Positions 8,159-17,806 are shown, numbered from the stretch's first letter. The stretch: DNA of 64,000 nt from Sphingomonas sp. KR3-1 (GCF_040049295.1 NZ_JBDZDQ010000001.1:434001-498000), one strand, 5' to 3'. The notes: generated by a model from the sequence alone, not told the origin. Translations and numbers: made by a program.

Positions 8159-9483
8159 CGCTGGCGGGTCGGCGCCGGGATCGAGCCAGCGATCGGCGCG
8201 CCGCCAAGCTTGCTCAGCGTGCCCACCGGCAGCAGCAGCCAGGCGGTACCGTGCGCGTTCATGCCGCCCGCGATCGCGCGCGCATCGTCGCCTGCGCCCC
8301 AGAAGGTATCGACGCGGTTGGGGCCCTTGATCGCCCCGCCGGTATCCTGGGCGATCCACAGGCCATTGGCCTCGGCGCGGTCCATCGAGAGGAACACCGG
8401 CGCGCCCAGCGGCACGAACTTGGGATCGACCGCGGCGCTCACCTGCCCCGTGACCGGCAGCCCGAGCGAGCCGTTCGGCCCCGCGCCCTTCAGCTCCTGG
8501 AAGAACACATAGCTCTTGTTCTCCCACATGATCTGGCGCCCCTCCTCAGGGTGCGCGCGCAGATATTCGATGATGCCCTGCATCGATGCCTTGCCCGGCT
8601 GGAGCAGCCCGCGGTCGCGCATCAGCGCGCCGATGCCGACATATTCGCGGCCATTCTGCCCGGCAAAGCCGATCCGCATCACTTGTCCGTCGGGCCCGCG
8701 AAGCCGGCCCGAGCCCTGGATCTGGAGGAAGAACAGCTCGATCGGGTCGGCCGCCCAGGCGATCTCCAGTCCGCGCCCGTCGAGCGCGCCCTGGTCGATG
8801 TCCTTGCGGTCGAAATAGGGAAGGAAGGTCTTGCCGGCCACGCGGCCGCGGATCTTCTTGCCCTTCAGGTCGCTCGAGAACTGGCCGAGATCGACCTCGA
8901 TGATGTCGTCGGGCTTGCCATAGACCGGCACTTCATAGCCCGGGCGCTTGTGGCGCGATCCGGCGATCTCGGGCTCGTAATAGCCGGTCGCCTGGGCGCG
9001 GCCGTCGGCGACCTGCACTGTCTCGAACCAGCGGCCGAAAAAGGCGTGCGCGTCGCGCTCGGGCCAGGTCTTGGCGGCGTCGCAGACCGGCTGCCAGTCG
9101 CTGCCCTGGGTGAGCCCGCTCGCGTCGGTGCGGCGGACCAGCGACGGGCAGCTCAGCCGGAACGCGACCAGCGCGCGCGCCGCGGCGTCGTCTCCGAGCG
9201 GCAGCATGTCGAAATCGGGGCCCGGCACCAGCCCTGCCACCGATGCGCTGAGCGTGCCGGCGGGCGCAGCCGGGGCCGGCACCGCGGGCAGCGGCGTCGC
9301 CGGGATCGGCTGGCGGACGGCGGGATTGCCATGCGGCTCGGCCACGCGCGGCGCCTCGCGGGCCGGCTCCCGCGCTACCGTCCGCGGCGGCGGCCGGTAT
9401 CCCGGCTCCACCGAATGCGGCACCATGCCGCCCGAGCAAGCGCTCAACAGCGCCGCGAGCGCGACTCCCCCCCAGATTCGCAT
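8155..9483 (-). CDS. mltA: Membrane-bound lytic murein transglycosylase A
   Basis: 442 residues. A lipoprotein signal peptide ends in the lipobox LSAC (Cys16), followed by a Pro-rich stretch to about residue 90 and the MltA barrel with its 3D domain. The conserved C-terminal block IAQDTGGAIKGPNRVDTFWG carries the acidic catalytic residue expected for MltA. The enzyme cleaves peptidoglycan glycan strands to 1,6-anhydro ends from the periplasmic face of a membrane. The frame is open 14 codons upstream, but ATG 9483 directly precedes the signal peptide. It sits between the Tim44-like gene (11 bases away) and smr (overlap). Confidence 0.92.
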   Translation of the reverse strand: MRIWGGVALAALLSACSGGMVPHSVEPGYRPPPRTVAREPAREAPRVAEPHGNPAVRQPIPATPLPAVPAPAAPAGTLSASVAGLVPGPDFDMLPLGDDAAARALVAFRLSCPSLVRRTDASGLTQGSDWQPVCDAAKTWPERDAHAFFGRWFETVQVADGRAQATGYYEPEIAGSRHKRPGYEVPVYGKPDDIIEVDLGQFSSDLKGKKIRGRVAGKTFLPYFDRKDIDQGALDGRGLEIAWAADPIELFFLQIQGSGRLRGPDGQVMRIGFAGQNGREYVGIGALMRDRGLLQPGKASMQGIIEYLRAHPEEGRQIMWENKSYVFFQELKGAGPNGSLGLPVTGQVSAAVDPKFVPLGAPVFLSMDRAEANGLWIAQDTGGAIKGPNRVDTFWGAGDDARAIAGGMNAHGTAWLLLPVGTLSKLGGAPIAGSIPAPTRQR

Positions 9484-9494
9484 GTATTCGCCCC

Positions 9495-10172
9495 TCAGGC
9501 TTCGTCGGTCTCGACGAGCTTCCAATTGGGATCGTTGCTGCGCAGGCTGCGCGCGAACGTCCAGATATCGTGCGTCTCGACCGCGTCGCTCAGCGAGCCG
9601 GCGACGACATTGCCGTCGCCGTCGCGGGTCACGGCGGCGATGTCCGCGTCGAAGCGAACGGCGATGCGCGCGACCTTGCCTTCCACCGAGGCTTCCGAGA
9701 TCAGCGCGCGCTCGATCGCGACCAGGCGATTCTCCAGCACATGGCCGGCCGTCTTGCGCTCGGCGATCGCCTGGGCGAAGCCGGCACGGACCTCGTCCTC
9801 GACGAGCCAGGCGAGCGTGTCCTCATCGCCCTTCCAGAATGCCTCAAGGATCATCTTGTAGGCGCTCTTGGCCCCATCGATGAACTGGGCGACGTCGAAG
9901 CTCGGATCGGCGGCGATCACTGCCTTCAGTCCGCTTTCCGCGCCATTCTCGATCACGCGGGCACCCGCCTCGCGCACGTCCGCGGCCTGCTGGTCGACCG
10001 TGCGCGGCAGCGGCGGCACCGCCACGCGCTCCTCGCTCGGCTTGGGCAGCGCTTGCTCATGGCCGGTGCGCTTGCCGAGCACGGCATAAAGACGGAGCGC
10101 CAGAAAGCCAGCTACCATCGCGAACAGGATTATCGTGTACACTACGCCTCCAAACGCTTCGCCGGTTAACAT
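9495..10172 (-). CDS. Tim44-domain membrane protein
   Basis: 225 residues: one N-terminal transmembrane helix (about 10-30), a linker, then a Tim44-like domain from about residue 75 to the end (FDVAQFIDGAKSAYKMILEAF is typical). Alphaproteobacterial relatives of mitochondrial Tim44 (TimA) are inner-membrane proteins of poorly known function. They are regularly found next to secB, which is divergent here across 132 bases. The upstream frame is open, but the ATG at 10172 gives the normal short leader before the helix. It heads the tim44-mltA-smr transcript. Confidence 0.85.
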   Translation of the reverse strand: MLTGEAFGGVVYTIILFAMVAGFLALRLYAVLGKRTGHEQALPKPSEERVAVPPLPRTVDQQAADVREAGARVIENGAESGLKAVIAADPSFDVAQFIDGAKSAYKMILEAFWKGDEDTLAWLVEDEVRAGFAQAIAERKTAGHVLENRLVAIERALISEASVEGKVARIAVRFDADIAAVTRDGDGNVVAGSLSDAVETHDIWTFARSLRSNDPNWKLVETDEA

Positions 10173-10304
10173 AGGCCCAAGTGGCGCGGGTTTCAAATCG
10201 GCCCGAATCCGCCGGGAATTGAAACGCATGCGCCCGCCTGCTAGGCGCGCAGCCGATCCAACGCTTCAACAGCGTGAAACTTTCCGGAAAAGAGGTAGAT
10301 TGAA

Positions 10305-10814
10305 ATGGCCGAGAACGACACGATCGCCGAATTCGGCGAGCCCGCAGCGAATGGCGAAGATACCGCCCCCGCCGTCGGCCTGCTGTCGCAATATGTGAAG
10401 GACTTCTCGTTCGAGAACCCCAACGCGCCGGCGATCTACCAGAACCAGACCGCGCCGGCGATCGACGTGCAGTTCAACATCGGCTCGGGCAAGGTTGCCG
10501 ACGACGTGTTCGAAGTCGTCCTCAAGATCGAAGTCCGCGCCCAGGCCGAAAGCCAGACCGCGTTCATCGTCGACCTGTCCTATGCCGGCCTGTTCGGCAT
10601 CCGCAACGTGCCCGAGGGCGAAGCGCTGGACGGCTTCCTGCTCGGCGAGGCGCCCCGCCTGCTCTTCCCGTTCGCCCGCCGCGTGCTGGCCGACGCCGTC
10701 CGCGACGGCGGCTTCCCGCCGCTGATGCTCGAGCCGATCGATTTCGGCGGCATCTACCTGCAGCAGCGCGGGATGAACGAAGACGGCATCGGCGAGCCGG
10801 CGGGCCAGGCCTGA
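10305..10814 (+). CDS. secB: Protein-export chaperone SecB
   Basis: 169 residues, the normal size. SecB holds precursor proteins unfolded and passes them to SecA. The core shows the family pattern YVKDFSFENPNAP near the start, DVFEVVLKIEVRA, then FPFARRVLADAVRDGGFPPLML. An AGAGGT-type ribosome site lies upstream of ATG 10305. It is divergent from the Tim44-like gene and 27 bases ahead of murJ. Confidence 0.95.
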   Translation: MAENDTIAEFGEPAANGEDTAPAVGLLSQYVKDFSFENPNAPAIYQNQTAPAIDVQFNIGSGKVADDVFEVVLKIEVRAQAESQTAFIVDLSYAGLFGIRNVPEGEALDGFLLGEAPRLLFPFARRVLADAVRDGGFPPLMLEPIDFGGIYLQQRGMNEDGIGEPAGQA

Positions 10815-10841
10815 TCCACCGTTAAGGGAGGGGGGAAGGCG

Positions 10842-12410
10842 ATGAAGCTCGCCCGCAGCCTGGGCTCGGTCGGCGGGCTCACGCTCGCCAGCCGCATCCT
10901 CGCGCTGGTCCGCGATTCGCTCCAGGCCCGCTATGTCGGCGCGAACTTCGCGTCGGATGCGTTCCTCGTCGCCTTCCGCCTCCCCAACATGTTCCGCGCC
11001 TTCTTCGCGGAGGGCGCCTTCTCGTCGGCGTTCATCCCGATGTTCAACCGCAAGCTCGCCGAGCATGACGGCGAGCGCGGACCTGCGTTCGACTTCGCCG
11101 AGCGCGCCCTGGCGGTGCTGTTCGCCTTCCTCGCGGTGATGACGGTGGCGATGCTCGCCGCCGCCTGGCCGCTGACCGCGGCGCTCTCCGGCGGCTTCCA
11201 CAAGCAGCACCCGACGCACGACCAGCTCGCTTTCGCCGTCGCGCTGAGCCGGATCACCATCCCCTATCTGATGCTGATCTGCCTCGCCTCGCTGCTCGGC
11301 GGCATCCTCAACTCGCTCGACAAGTTCTGGGTCAACGCCGCCGCGCCGATCCTGCTCAACATCGCGATGGTGACCGCCCTGTTCGTCTTCCACGGCACGC
11401 CCGAGGAGACGGCACGCGCCCAGGCGATCTCGATCCCGATCGGCGGACTCGTCCAGCTGCTCTGGCTGGGGATCGCCTGCCGCGCCGCCGGCGTGTCGCT
11501 GCGCCCGCGCCTGCCCCGGCTCGATCCCGAGGTGCGCCGTCTGATGAAGCTGATCCTTCCCGCCGCGCTCGGCGCCGGCGCGGTGCAGCTCAACCTCGTC
11601 ATCTCCACCGCGCTCTCGGGCTACCTGCTCGGCGAGGGCTCGATCTCGTTTATCTACTACGCCGATAGGCTCAACCAGCTGCCGCTCGGCATGATCGGCA
11701 TCGGCCTCGGCACGATCCTGCTCCCCACCATCTCGCGGCTGCTCCGCGCGGGCGAGGATACCGAGGCGATGGAGACGCAGAATCGCGGGATGGAGCTGGC
11801 GCTGCTCCTCACCTTGCCCGCGATGGTCGCGCTGATCGTCGCCGCCGAGCCGATCGTGCGCGGCCTGTTCGAGTACGGGCACTTCACCGCCGACGACACG
11901 GTCAAATGCGCCTGGGCGCTCGCCGGCTTCTCGATCGGCCTGCCCTCCTATGTGCTGGTCAAGGTGCTGACCCCAGGCTTCTACGCCCGCCAGGACACGC
12001 GCACGCCAGTGCGATTTGCGATGATCTCGGTCGCCGTGAACATCGTCGCCAACCTCGCGATGATCCCGCTGATCGGCCATGTCGGCCCGCCGCTGGCGAC
12101 TGCGCTGTCGTCCACGGTCAATGTCTGGATGCTCTATGCCGAGCTCAGGAAGCGCGGGCATTTCGTCGCCGACGCGCAGCTGAAGCGCCGCCTGCCGCGC
12201 CTCGCGCTGGCCGCGGTGCTGATGGGGCTGGCGATCTGGGGCTTCGACCGGCTGCTCGATCCCTGGCTCAGCGGCCTGCTCTGGCAGCGCTACGGCGCGC
12301 TGGTCGTCCTCGTCGGCGCCGGTTGCGCGATCTACGGCGTCGCCTGCTTCGCCACCCGCGCCTTCCGCCTGTCCGACCTCAAGGCGCTGATGCGGCGGCG
12401 GCGCGCTTAG
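10842..12410 (+). CDS. murJ: Lipid II flippase MurJ
   Basis: 522 residues with about 14 hydrophobic helices, the size and topology of MurJ/MviN (MOP superfamily). It starts RSLGSVGGLTLASRILALVRD, the conserved first helix. The loop FFAEGAFSSAFIPMF, typical of the family, follows near residue 45. The protein moves lipid II across the inner membrane for peptidoglycan synthesis. A strong GGAGGGGG ribosome site lies 8-10 bases before the ATG. It follows secB closely. Confidence 0.95.
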   Translation: MKLARSLGSVGGLTLASRILALVRDSLQARYVGANFASDAFLVAFRLPNMFRAFFAEGAFSSAFIPMFNRKLAEHDGERGPAFDFAERALAVLFAFLAVMTVAMLAAAWPLTAALSGGFHKQHPTHDQLAFAVALSRITIPYLMLICLASLLGGILNSLDKFWVNAAAPILLNIAMVTALFVFHGTPEETARAQAISIPIGGLVQLLWLGIACRAAGVSLRPRLPRLDPEVRRLMKLILPAALGAGAVQLNLVISTALSGYLLGEGSISFIYYADRLNQLPLGMIGIGLGTILLPTISRLLRAGEDTEAMETQNRGMELALLLTLPAMVALIVAAEPIVRGLFEYGHFTADDTVKCAWALAGFSIGLPSYVLVKVLTPGFYARQDTRTPVRFAMISVAVNIVANLAMIPLIGHVGPPLATALSSTVNVWMLYAELRKRGHFVADAQLKRRLPRLALAAVLMGLAIWGFDRLLDPWLSGLLWQRYGALVVLVGAGCAIYGVACFATRAFRLSDLKALMRRRRA

Positions 12411-12431
12411 CACGCCACCGCCGCAGGCAGC

Positions 12432-13073
12432 TCACTTCTTGGCGGCAGTCGTTGCCGGAACGGGTTCCGGCGCCGGCTCGGCCGGCCGCGCGCCCGCCTT
12501 GCCGATATAGGGCTCGACCTTCCCTTCCTCGACCAGCACGTCGAGATTGGCGACAAAGGCCTGGTCGAACATCGCGGTCAGGCCCTGGTGCGAGAACTTC
12601 TCCTGCCGCGACGTCGCGGTGGTGGTCGTGGTGGCGACGACCTTCTGCGCCGCGCGATCATAGACCTGCCAGTCGACGATCAGGATCATGTCGCCCTTCT
12701 CGCCGTTCACAGAGCTGCACAGGTTGATCGTGTCCGGCTTCACTGTGGCGCCGAACAGATAATCGGCCTTGTTCTGATCGCTAGCGCCAGCGAACATGTC
12801 CGCCGAGGTGGTGATCGGCGCGAACCCGCGCGCCTTCATCCGCTCCGAGAACAGCCGGTCGAAACGCTCATAGTCCTGCGTCTTCTTCTCGCCGTTGAGC
12901 TTCCACTTGGACGGGAACACGCACAGCGTGCCGCCCTTGATCTTGCCCTTGATCGGCGTCTCGGTGTCCATCACGACCTTGCTCAGCTGCACCGTTTTCC
13001 CGGCAGTCTGGGCGGCGCTGGGCACGGCAATGAAGACGGCGCCCGCAGCGAGCGCGCCAAGAACCTTACGCAT
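12432..13073 (-). CDS. Secreted protein of unknown function
   Basis: 213 residues starting MRKVLGALAAGAVFIAVPSAAQ, a clear signal peptide cleaved near residue 22. The mature part has alternating strands and helices, a Lys-rich middle (IKGKIKGGTLC, KLNGEKK), two or three cysteines and a Pro/Ala-rich tail. I recognise no catalytic motif. It is convergent with murJ and divergent from trpS over about 200 bases. ATG 13073 is preferred over the longer open frame because it starts the signal peptide. Confidence 0.7.
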   Translation of the reverse strand: MRKVLGALAAGAVFIAVPSAAQTAGKTVQLSKVVMDTETPIKGKIKGGTLCVFPSKWKLNGEKKTQDYERFDRLFSERMKARGFAPITTSADMFAGASDQNKADYLFGATVKPDTINLCSSVNGEKGDMILIVDWQVYDRAAQKVVATTTTTATSRQEKFSHQGLTAMFDQAFVANLDVLVEEGKVEPYIGKAGARPAEPAPEPVPATTAAKK

Positions 13074-13277
13074 TGGATATCCCCCCCTGTTAACCAGGCG
13101 GACGCTAATTCGCGATCTGGCCCTTCGCAAGCGGCTGAAAGCACCGCTTCCCCCCGGCCCTACGCGTCGCTAGAGCGTCCCCGTCCCTGGCATCATTGTG
13201 CGGCTGCGTCCCCGCCGTCTCGGACCCGCGGCCCGTCCAAAGGCCGAACGGTCAGCCCGGGCGTGGAAGGAAAATAC

Positions 13278-14267
13278 ATGCGCGTCGTCTCCGGCATCCA
13301 GACCACCGGCAATCTCCACCTCGGCAACTACCTTGGGGCGATCAAGAACTGGGTGGCGATGCAGGACCAGGGGGAATGCCTGTTCTTCCTCGCCGATCTC
13401 CATGCGCTGACGGGCAATATCAGCCCCCAGGAGCTCGCCAATTCGACGATCGAGATGGCCGCGACGCTGCTGGCGTCGGGCATCGATGATCGCGCCATCC
13501 TGTTCAACCAGGCGCGCGTTCCCGCGCATGCCGAGCTGTGCTGGATCCTCAACGGCACCGCGCGCATGGGCTGGCTCAACCGCATGACCCAGTGGAAGGA
13601 CAAGGCCGGCAAGAACCGCGAGGGCGCGAGCGTCGGCCTGTTCACCTATCCGGTGCTCCAGGCCGCCGACGTGCTGGTCTACAAGGCGACGCACGTGCCG
13701 GTGGGCGAGGACCAGAAGCAGCATCTCGAGCTGGCGCGCGACATCGCGGCCAAGTTCAACACCGACTATGCAGTCGATCTGTTTCCCCTGCCCGAGCCGT
13801 TCATCTCCAAGGCGGCGCCGCGGATCATGAGCCTGCGCGACGGGAGCGCAAAGATGAGCAAGTCCGATCCGTCGGACCTCTCGCGCATCAACCTGTCCGA
13901 CGATGACGACACGATCGCGCAGAAGTTCAAGAAGGCGAAGACCGATCCCGAGCCCCTGCCCGATTCGTTCGATGCGCTTGCCGAGCGCCCGGAGGCGAAG
14001 AACCTGGTGACGATCTTCGCCGCGCTGTCGGACCGCGATCCCCAGTCGGTCGTCGCCGAGTTCGCGGGCCAGGGCTTCGGCGCGTTCAAGCCGGCGCTGG
14101 CCGATCTCGCCATCTCGGTGCTGTCCCCGGTGCGCGCGCGGCTTGACCAGCTGCTCGGCGACCGTGCCGCGGTGGGCGCGCAGCTTGCCCGGGGGGCGGA
14201 GCGCGCCACGGCGCTCGCCGCGCCGACGCTGCTCGCGGCCCAGCGAGCCGTCGGCCTGCAGGTCTGA
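13278..14267 (+). CDS. trpS: Tryptophanyl-tRNA synthetase
   Basis: 329 residues, the usual bacterial length. This class I synthetase charges tRNA-Trp. The HIGH-like motif is TGNLHLGNYLG near residue 10 and the KMSKS loop is KMSKSDP near 193. GEDQKQHLELARDIA, part of the tRNA/dimer region, is also typical. ATG 13278 has a GGAAGGAA ribosome site a few bases upstream; the frame is open upstream but without homology. Near murJ, as in many alphaproteobacteria. Confidence 0.96.
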   Translation: MRVVSGIQTTGNLHLGNYLGAIKNWVAMQDQGECLFFLADLHALTGNISPQELANSTIEMAATLLASGIDDRAILFNQARVPAHAELCWILNGTARMGWLNRMTQWKDKAGKNREGASVGLFTYPVLQAADVLVYKATHVPVGEDQKQHLELARDIAAKFNTDYAVDLFPLPEPFISKAAPRIMSLRDGSAKMSKSDPSDLSRINLSDDDDTIAQKFKKAKTDPEPLPDSFDALAERPEAKNLVTIFAALSDRDPQSVVAEFAGQGFGAFKPALADLAISVLSPVRARLDQLLGDRAAVGAQLARGAERATALAAPTLLAAQRAVGLQV

Positions 14268-14372
14268 TGCTGCATCTTCTCCGGCGAGGCGCGGAACCGT
14301 TACGGATGGTTCACTATCTTCGCCGGGGAACCCTTACGCATACCCCCGGGTTTCTGAGCGCGGAGAGTGCCC

Positions 14373-15428
14373 ATGCGTAGACTGATTCCCGTGTTGCTCC
14401 TCGGGAGCGCCCTTGCAGCCTGTAGTAGTGGCGGCGGTGGTAGTGGTTCGGATGGCGGCGGCACTGTCGTCACTCCTACGCCGACGCCCGCACCGGGGTC
14501 GACCCCGACGCCCACGCCGACCGTCTCGCCCACGCCCACCCCGGTCAGCAGCGAGCCGGCCAGCGGCGCCGATTTCTTCAGCTCGATCGCTTTGCTCTAT
14601 TCGGCCCAACCGAACATCGCCGCCTGCCAGGCGGGCACGCTCAAGCCCGAAGTGGCGCAGCGCGTGCTGGCGACGCTCAACGATATCCGCGCCCACCACA
14701 ACCTGCCGGCGGTCACCTATGCGCCGGCGGACGAGCCCGCCGTCCAGCAATCGGCGCTGATGATGGCCGCCAATGGCGCGCTCAGCCACAATCCGCCGAC
14801 GAGCTGGCTGTGCTACACCTCGGCGGGCGCCACCGCCGCGGGGCAGAGCAACATCTATCTGGGAACCGGCGGGCTGCGCTATTCGCAGGACGCCGACATC
14901 ATGATCGGCTGGCTCACTGACACCAACAACGTCACGGCCAACAATATCGGCCACCGCCGCTGGCTGCTCTATCCGTTCCTCTCGACGATCGCCTATGGCC
15001 GCGTCGCCGGCACCTGGCAGACGAGCAACCGTGCCGACGGCGCGTCGATCAAGGTGATCAACTCCACCCAGAACACCGCCGGCCCGCTGCCCGATTATGT
15101 CGCCTATCCGTTCCAGGATTATCCGGCGAAATATTTCGACACCTCGGCGCTGCTATCGTTCAGCGTGATCGCCAACAAGACCTCGAACTTCGGCGCGAAC
15201 AGCTCGGTGAGCTTCGCCAACGCGGTCATCACCGTGAAGGCGCGCGGCGGCGCGATGCTCACCGTGTCGAACCAGTCCTGGGACAATGAGGGCTATGGCC
15301 TGCCCAACAGCGTGCAGTGGAACGTGGCCGGGCTCACCGCCAACACCATCTATGACGTGACGATCAACAACGTCACGGTCAGCGGCGCAGCGCGCAACTA
15401 CAGCTATTATTTCAAGCTGGTGCCCTGA
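14373..15428 (+). CDS. CAP-domain (SCP/PR1-like) lipoprotein
   Basis: 351 residues. A lipoprotein signal ends LAAC (Cys17). A Gly/Ser run and a Thr-Pro repeat spacer (about residues 20-65) lead to a CAP-like domain (about 90-200) with LATLNDIRAHHNLPAV, HNPPTSW and NNIGHRRWLL. A C-terminal beta-rich domain follows. Bacterial CAP proteins are extracellular or envelope proteins of mostly unknown function. The ATG at 14373 has GGAGAG just upstream, better than the GTG two codons earlier. It is followed by a strong bidirectional terminator shared with dnaA. Confidence 0.8.
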   Translation: MRRLIPVLLLGSALAACSSGGGGSGSDGGGTVVTPTPTPAPGSTPTPTPTVSPTPTPVSSEPASGADFFSSIALLYSAQPNIAACQAGTLKPEVAQRVLATLNDIRAHHNLPAVTYAPADEPAVQQSALMMAANGALSHNPPTSWLCYTSAGATAAGQSNIYLGTGGLRYSQDADIMIGWLTDTNNVTANNIGHRRWLLYPFLSTIAYGRVAGTWQTSNRADGASIKVINSTQNTAGPLPDYVAYPFQDYPAKYFDTSALLSFSVIANKTSNFGANSSVSFANAVITVKARGGAMLTVSNQSWDNEGYGLPNSVQWNVAGLTANTIYDVTINNVTVSGAARNYSYYFKLVP

Positions 15429-15458
15429 GCGAACCGCCTGGCGATTATGTCTAGACAT

Positions 15459-15492
15459 AAAAAGGCCGGAGCCCCTTGGGCCCCGGCCTTTT
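15459..15492. terminator. Bidirectional rho-independent terminator
   Basis: A hairpin with AAAAGGCCGG on the left and CCGGCCTTTT on the right, one internal mismatch and a tiny loop. It is flanked by an A-run and a T-run, so it works in both directions. It lies between the convergent CAP-lipoprotein gene and dnaA. Confidence 0.85.
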
Positions 15493-15588
15493 CGATAATC
15501 AGGGTGGAGGCGTGACCGATCTGCGTTGCCCCGCTCTCAGCTCCTCCACCCTGCCCTCCCGGGGGACGGGAGGGATTATATCCCCCGC

Positions 15589-16983
15589 TTAGCCTTCGAG
15601 CGTGCGCATCAGCGTGCGCACCGCGGTGTCGATCTCGACGTCCTTGCCGCGCAGCTCCTCGATCCGCTTGACCGCGTGGATCACGGTCGAATGGTCGCGG
15701 TTGCCGAACTTGCGGCCGATCTCGGGCAGCGAGCGCGTGGTCAGGCGCTTCGCCAGGTACATCGCGATCTGGCGCGGCCGGGCGATCGCCACGGCGCGGC
15801 GCTCGGAGATCAGGTCGATCTGCTTGACCTCGAAATGCGCCGAGACCGCGCGCTGGATCTCGTCGATCGTGATCCGGCGCTGCGCCGACCGCAGCACTTC
15901 GCCGAGAACATTGGTGGCGAAGTCGATCGTGATGACCTCGCCGTTGAGCTGGGCATAGGCGACGAGGCGGTTGAGCGCGCCTTCGAGCTCGCGGACGTTG
16001 GTGGTGATCCGTGCGGCGAGCAGGTCCATCACTTCGTGCGGCATCGTCACCGCCGGCATGTCCATCAGCTTGCGGCCGACGATCGCGCGGCGCAGCTCGA
16101 GCTCGGCCGGCTTGATGTCCGCGACCAGGCCCGATGCTAGGCGCCCGGCAAGGCGCGGCTCGAAGCCCTCGAGCGCCTGGGGCGCGCGGTCCGCCGCGAT
16201 CACCAGCTTCTTGCCCGAGGACATGAACTCGTTGACGGTGTGGAAGAATTCCTGCTGCGTCGCGTCCTTGCCGCCGATGAACTGCAGATCGTCGATCATC
16301 AGCAGGTCCACCGAGCGCAGCCGCGCCTTGAACGCGTGCGTGTCCTTGTTGCGCAGCGCCTGGACGAACTCGAACATGAAGCGCTCGGCGGTCACGTAGA
16401 TCGCAGTCGCTTCCGGATTGGCTTCCAGGAACGCATGGCCGATCGCGTGCATCAGGTGCGTCTTGCCCTGGCCCGTGCCGGCGTGGAGGTAGAGCGGGCT
16501 GAAGCGCGGGCTGCCCGGCTCGGCCATCGCCTTGGCGGCGTTGCAGGCGACGCGATTGGTCGCGTCGATCACGAAGCGCTCGAAGTTGAAGCGCGGGTCG
16601 AACTGCGGGCGCTCGGCCGGCGCGGAGGTCGCCGCAGCCACTGGCGCCGCATCGGCGCTCGCCGCCGGTGCCGCGCTCAGGACGCGCTTGGGCTCCTCGG
16701 CGATCGTCTCGATCGACACGTTGCGCACCGCCGGGATCTGGCCGCGGAACTCGAGCAGCAGCCGCTCGGCATAGTGATTCTTGACCCACTGGGTCATGAA
16801 CGCCGACGGCAGGCCCAGGCGCACGATCTCGGCGTCGCTGCCTTCGATCAGGACCACCGGCTTCAGCCACTGGTCGAAAAGGCGCTGGCCCGCGGAGCGG
16901 CGCAGGTTCGCGCGCACATGCGACCATGCCTTGGCAACCGCAGCTTCCATTCCGTCCCGCTCCAAGGCTTGAACCTGAGTCAC
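15589..16983 (-). CDS. dnaA: Chromosomal replication initiator DnaA
   Basis: 464 residues from a GTG at 16983, which has AAGGAGGGG upstream; an in-frame ATG lies 11 codons later. Domain I is about residues 12-90, an Ala/Pro-rich domain II about 100-125, the AAA+ domain about 128-340 and the DNA-binding domain IV about 370-464. Walker A is GTGQGKT (169-175) and Walker B LLMIDDLQF. The domain IV signature RPRQIAMYLAKRLTTRSLPEIG and GNRDHSTVIHA are intact. It initiates replication by melting the origin. It lies downstream of rpsT on the same strand. Confidence 0.96.
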   Translation of the reverse strand: MTQVQALERDGMEAAVAKAWSHVRANLRRSAGQRLFDQWLKPVVLIEGSDAEIVRLGLPSAFMTQWVKNHYAERLLLEFRGQIPAVRNVSIETIAEEPKRVLSAAPAASADAAPVAAATSAPAERPQFDPRFNFERFVIDATNRVACNAAKAMAEPGSPRFSPLYLHAGTGQGKTHLMHAIGHAFLEANPEATAIYVTAERFMFEFVQALRNKDTHAFKARLRSVDLLMIDDLQFIGGKDATQQEFFHTVNEFMSSGKKLVIAADRAPQALEGFEPRLAGRLASGLVADIKPAELELRRAIVGRKLMDMPAVTMPHEVMDLLAARITTNVRELEGALNRLVAYAQLNGEVITIDFATNVLGEVLRSAQRRITIDEIQRAVSAHFEVKQIDLISERRAVAIARPRQIAMYLAKRLTTRSLPEIGRKFGNRDHSTVIHAVKRIEELRGKDVEIDTAVRTLMRTLEG

Positions 16984-17441
16984 CGTGACGCACCCCTCCT
17001 TCGCGGGAAGCTGTCTGCATCCCGCGCGCCAATTCGATCCGACATGAAGCCCGCCCGCACCGGACATCCCCGGTCATGGTGCAGTGGGCCGTACACCCGA
17101 GTGAGCTCGCCCCCCGGATACCCCGGCGAATCTCGCCTGGGAGGTCTGTTTTAGGGACGGTTTTTCGAGTCGAGCAAGGGGGCGGGATGTAAAGATTCTG
17201 AAATAGTTTTGTTGACTCGCCCTAACCCACGGAAATGCGTGGCACCCCCTTTATACACCCCTGAAATCCAAAGATTTTATCCCGCGGAACACCGGTTTCA
17301 ACATGGCCAACCCGATGCGACTCGCGCGTTTCCTAGGGTTCCAGGATCGTAACCATGATTCGTTCCGCATCGCCCGAAAAACACGACAAAAACCCCGCGG
17401 AACCGGGGTCCCGCGGGGCGTTTGTTACGGAAAAGTTACGA
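16984..17441. promoter_or_regulatory. Upstream region of dnaA, no gene seen
   Basis: About 460 bases between dnaA and rpsT without a convincing gene on either strand. It is visibly AT-richer than its surroundings around 17160-17290. It holds a one-mismatch DnaA box (TTATACACC, 17251-17259) and two AAAGATT-type stretches (near 17191 and 17270). The end near rpsT holds that gene's terminator. It probably carries the dnaA promoter with possible DnaA autoregulation. A role as replication origin cannot be argued from one weak box. Confidence 0.45.
17388..17418 (-). terminator. Rho-independent terminator after rpsT
   Basis: Read on the minus strand, an 8-base perfect stem (CCCCGCGG / CCGCGGGG, 17393-17400 and 17411-17418) around a 10-base loop is followed by five T residues (17388-17392). 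It lies about 25 bases after the rpsT stop and separates rpsT from dnaA. Confidence 0.85.
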
Positions 17442-17705
17442 TTATGCCAGCGCTTCGACGCGCTTGTTGAGACGCGCAAACTTGCGCGAGGCCGTGTTCT
17501 TGTGGAGCACGCCCTTGGCAACGCCGCGCGCCATTTCCGGCTGCGCGGCGGCGAGCGCGGCAGCGGCCGCAGTCTTGTCGCCGGCTTCGAGGGCCGACTC
17601 GACCTTCTTCACGAAGGTGCGGATGCGGCTCACGCGGGTGCCGTTGATCTCCGCACGACGCGCGTTGCGCCGGATACGCTTCTTCGCTTGCGGCGTATTC
17701 GCCAT
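17442..17705 (-). CDS. rpsT: 30S ribosomal protein S20
   Basis: 87 residues, the standard S20 length. Highly basic and helical, starting [20 protein letters not shown], the family's N-terminus. It binds 16S rRNA early in 30S assembly. It is followed by its own terminator and then dnaA, the usual alphaproteobacterial order. Confidence 0.97.
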   Translation of the reverse strand: MANTPQAKKRIRRNARRAEINGTRVSRIRTFVKKVESALEAGDKTAAAAALAAAQPEMARGVAKGVLHKNTASRKFARLNKRVEALA

Positions 17706-17806
17706 GCCGTCTCGTTCCTAGCTCGTAAATGTTTAGGGCGCGGGGAACATGCCTCCACGCCCGGAAAGACGGGCCCCTTAACGCTACCCGCGATTCGGGT
17801 CAACCT

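Noticed and set aside
10266..12413. Long minus-strand open frame opposite secB and murJ
   Set aside because: The product is an Asp/Arg/Glu/His-rich antisense translation with no domain; secB and murJ are unmistakable.
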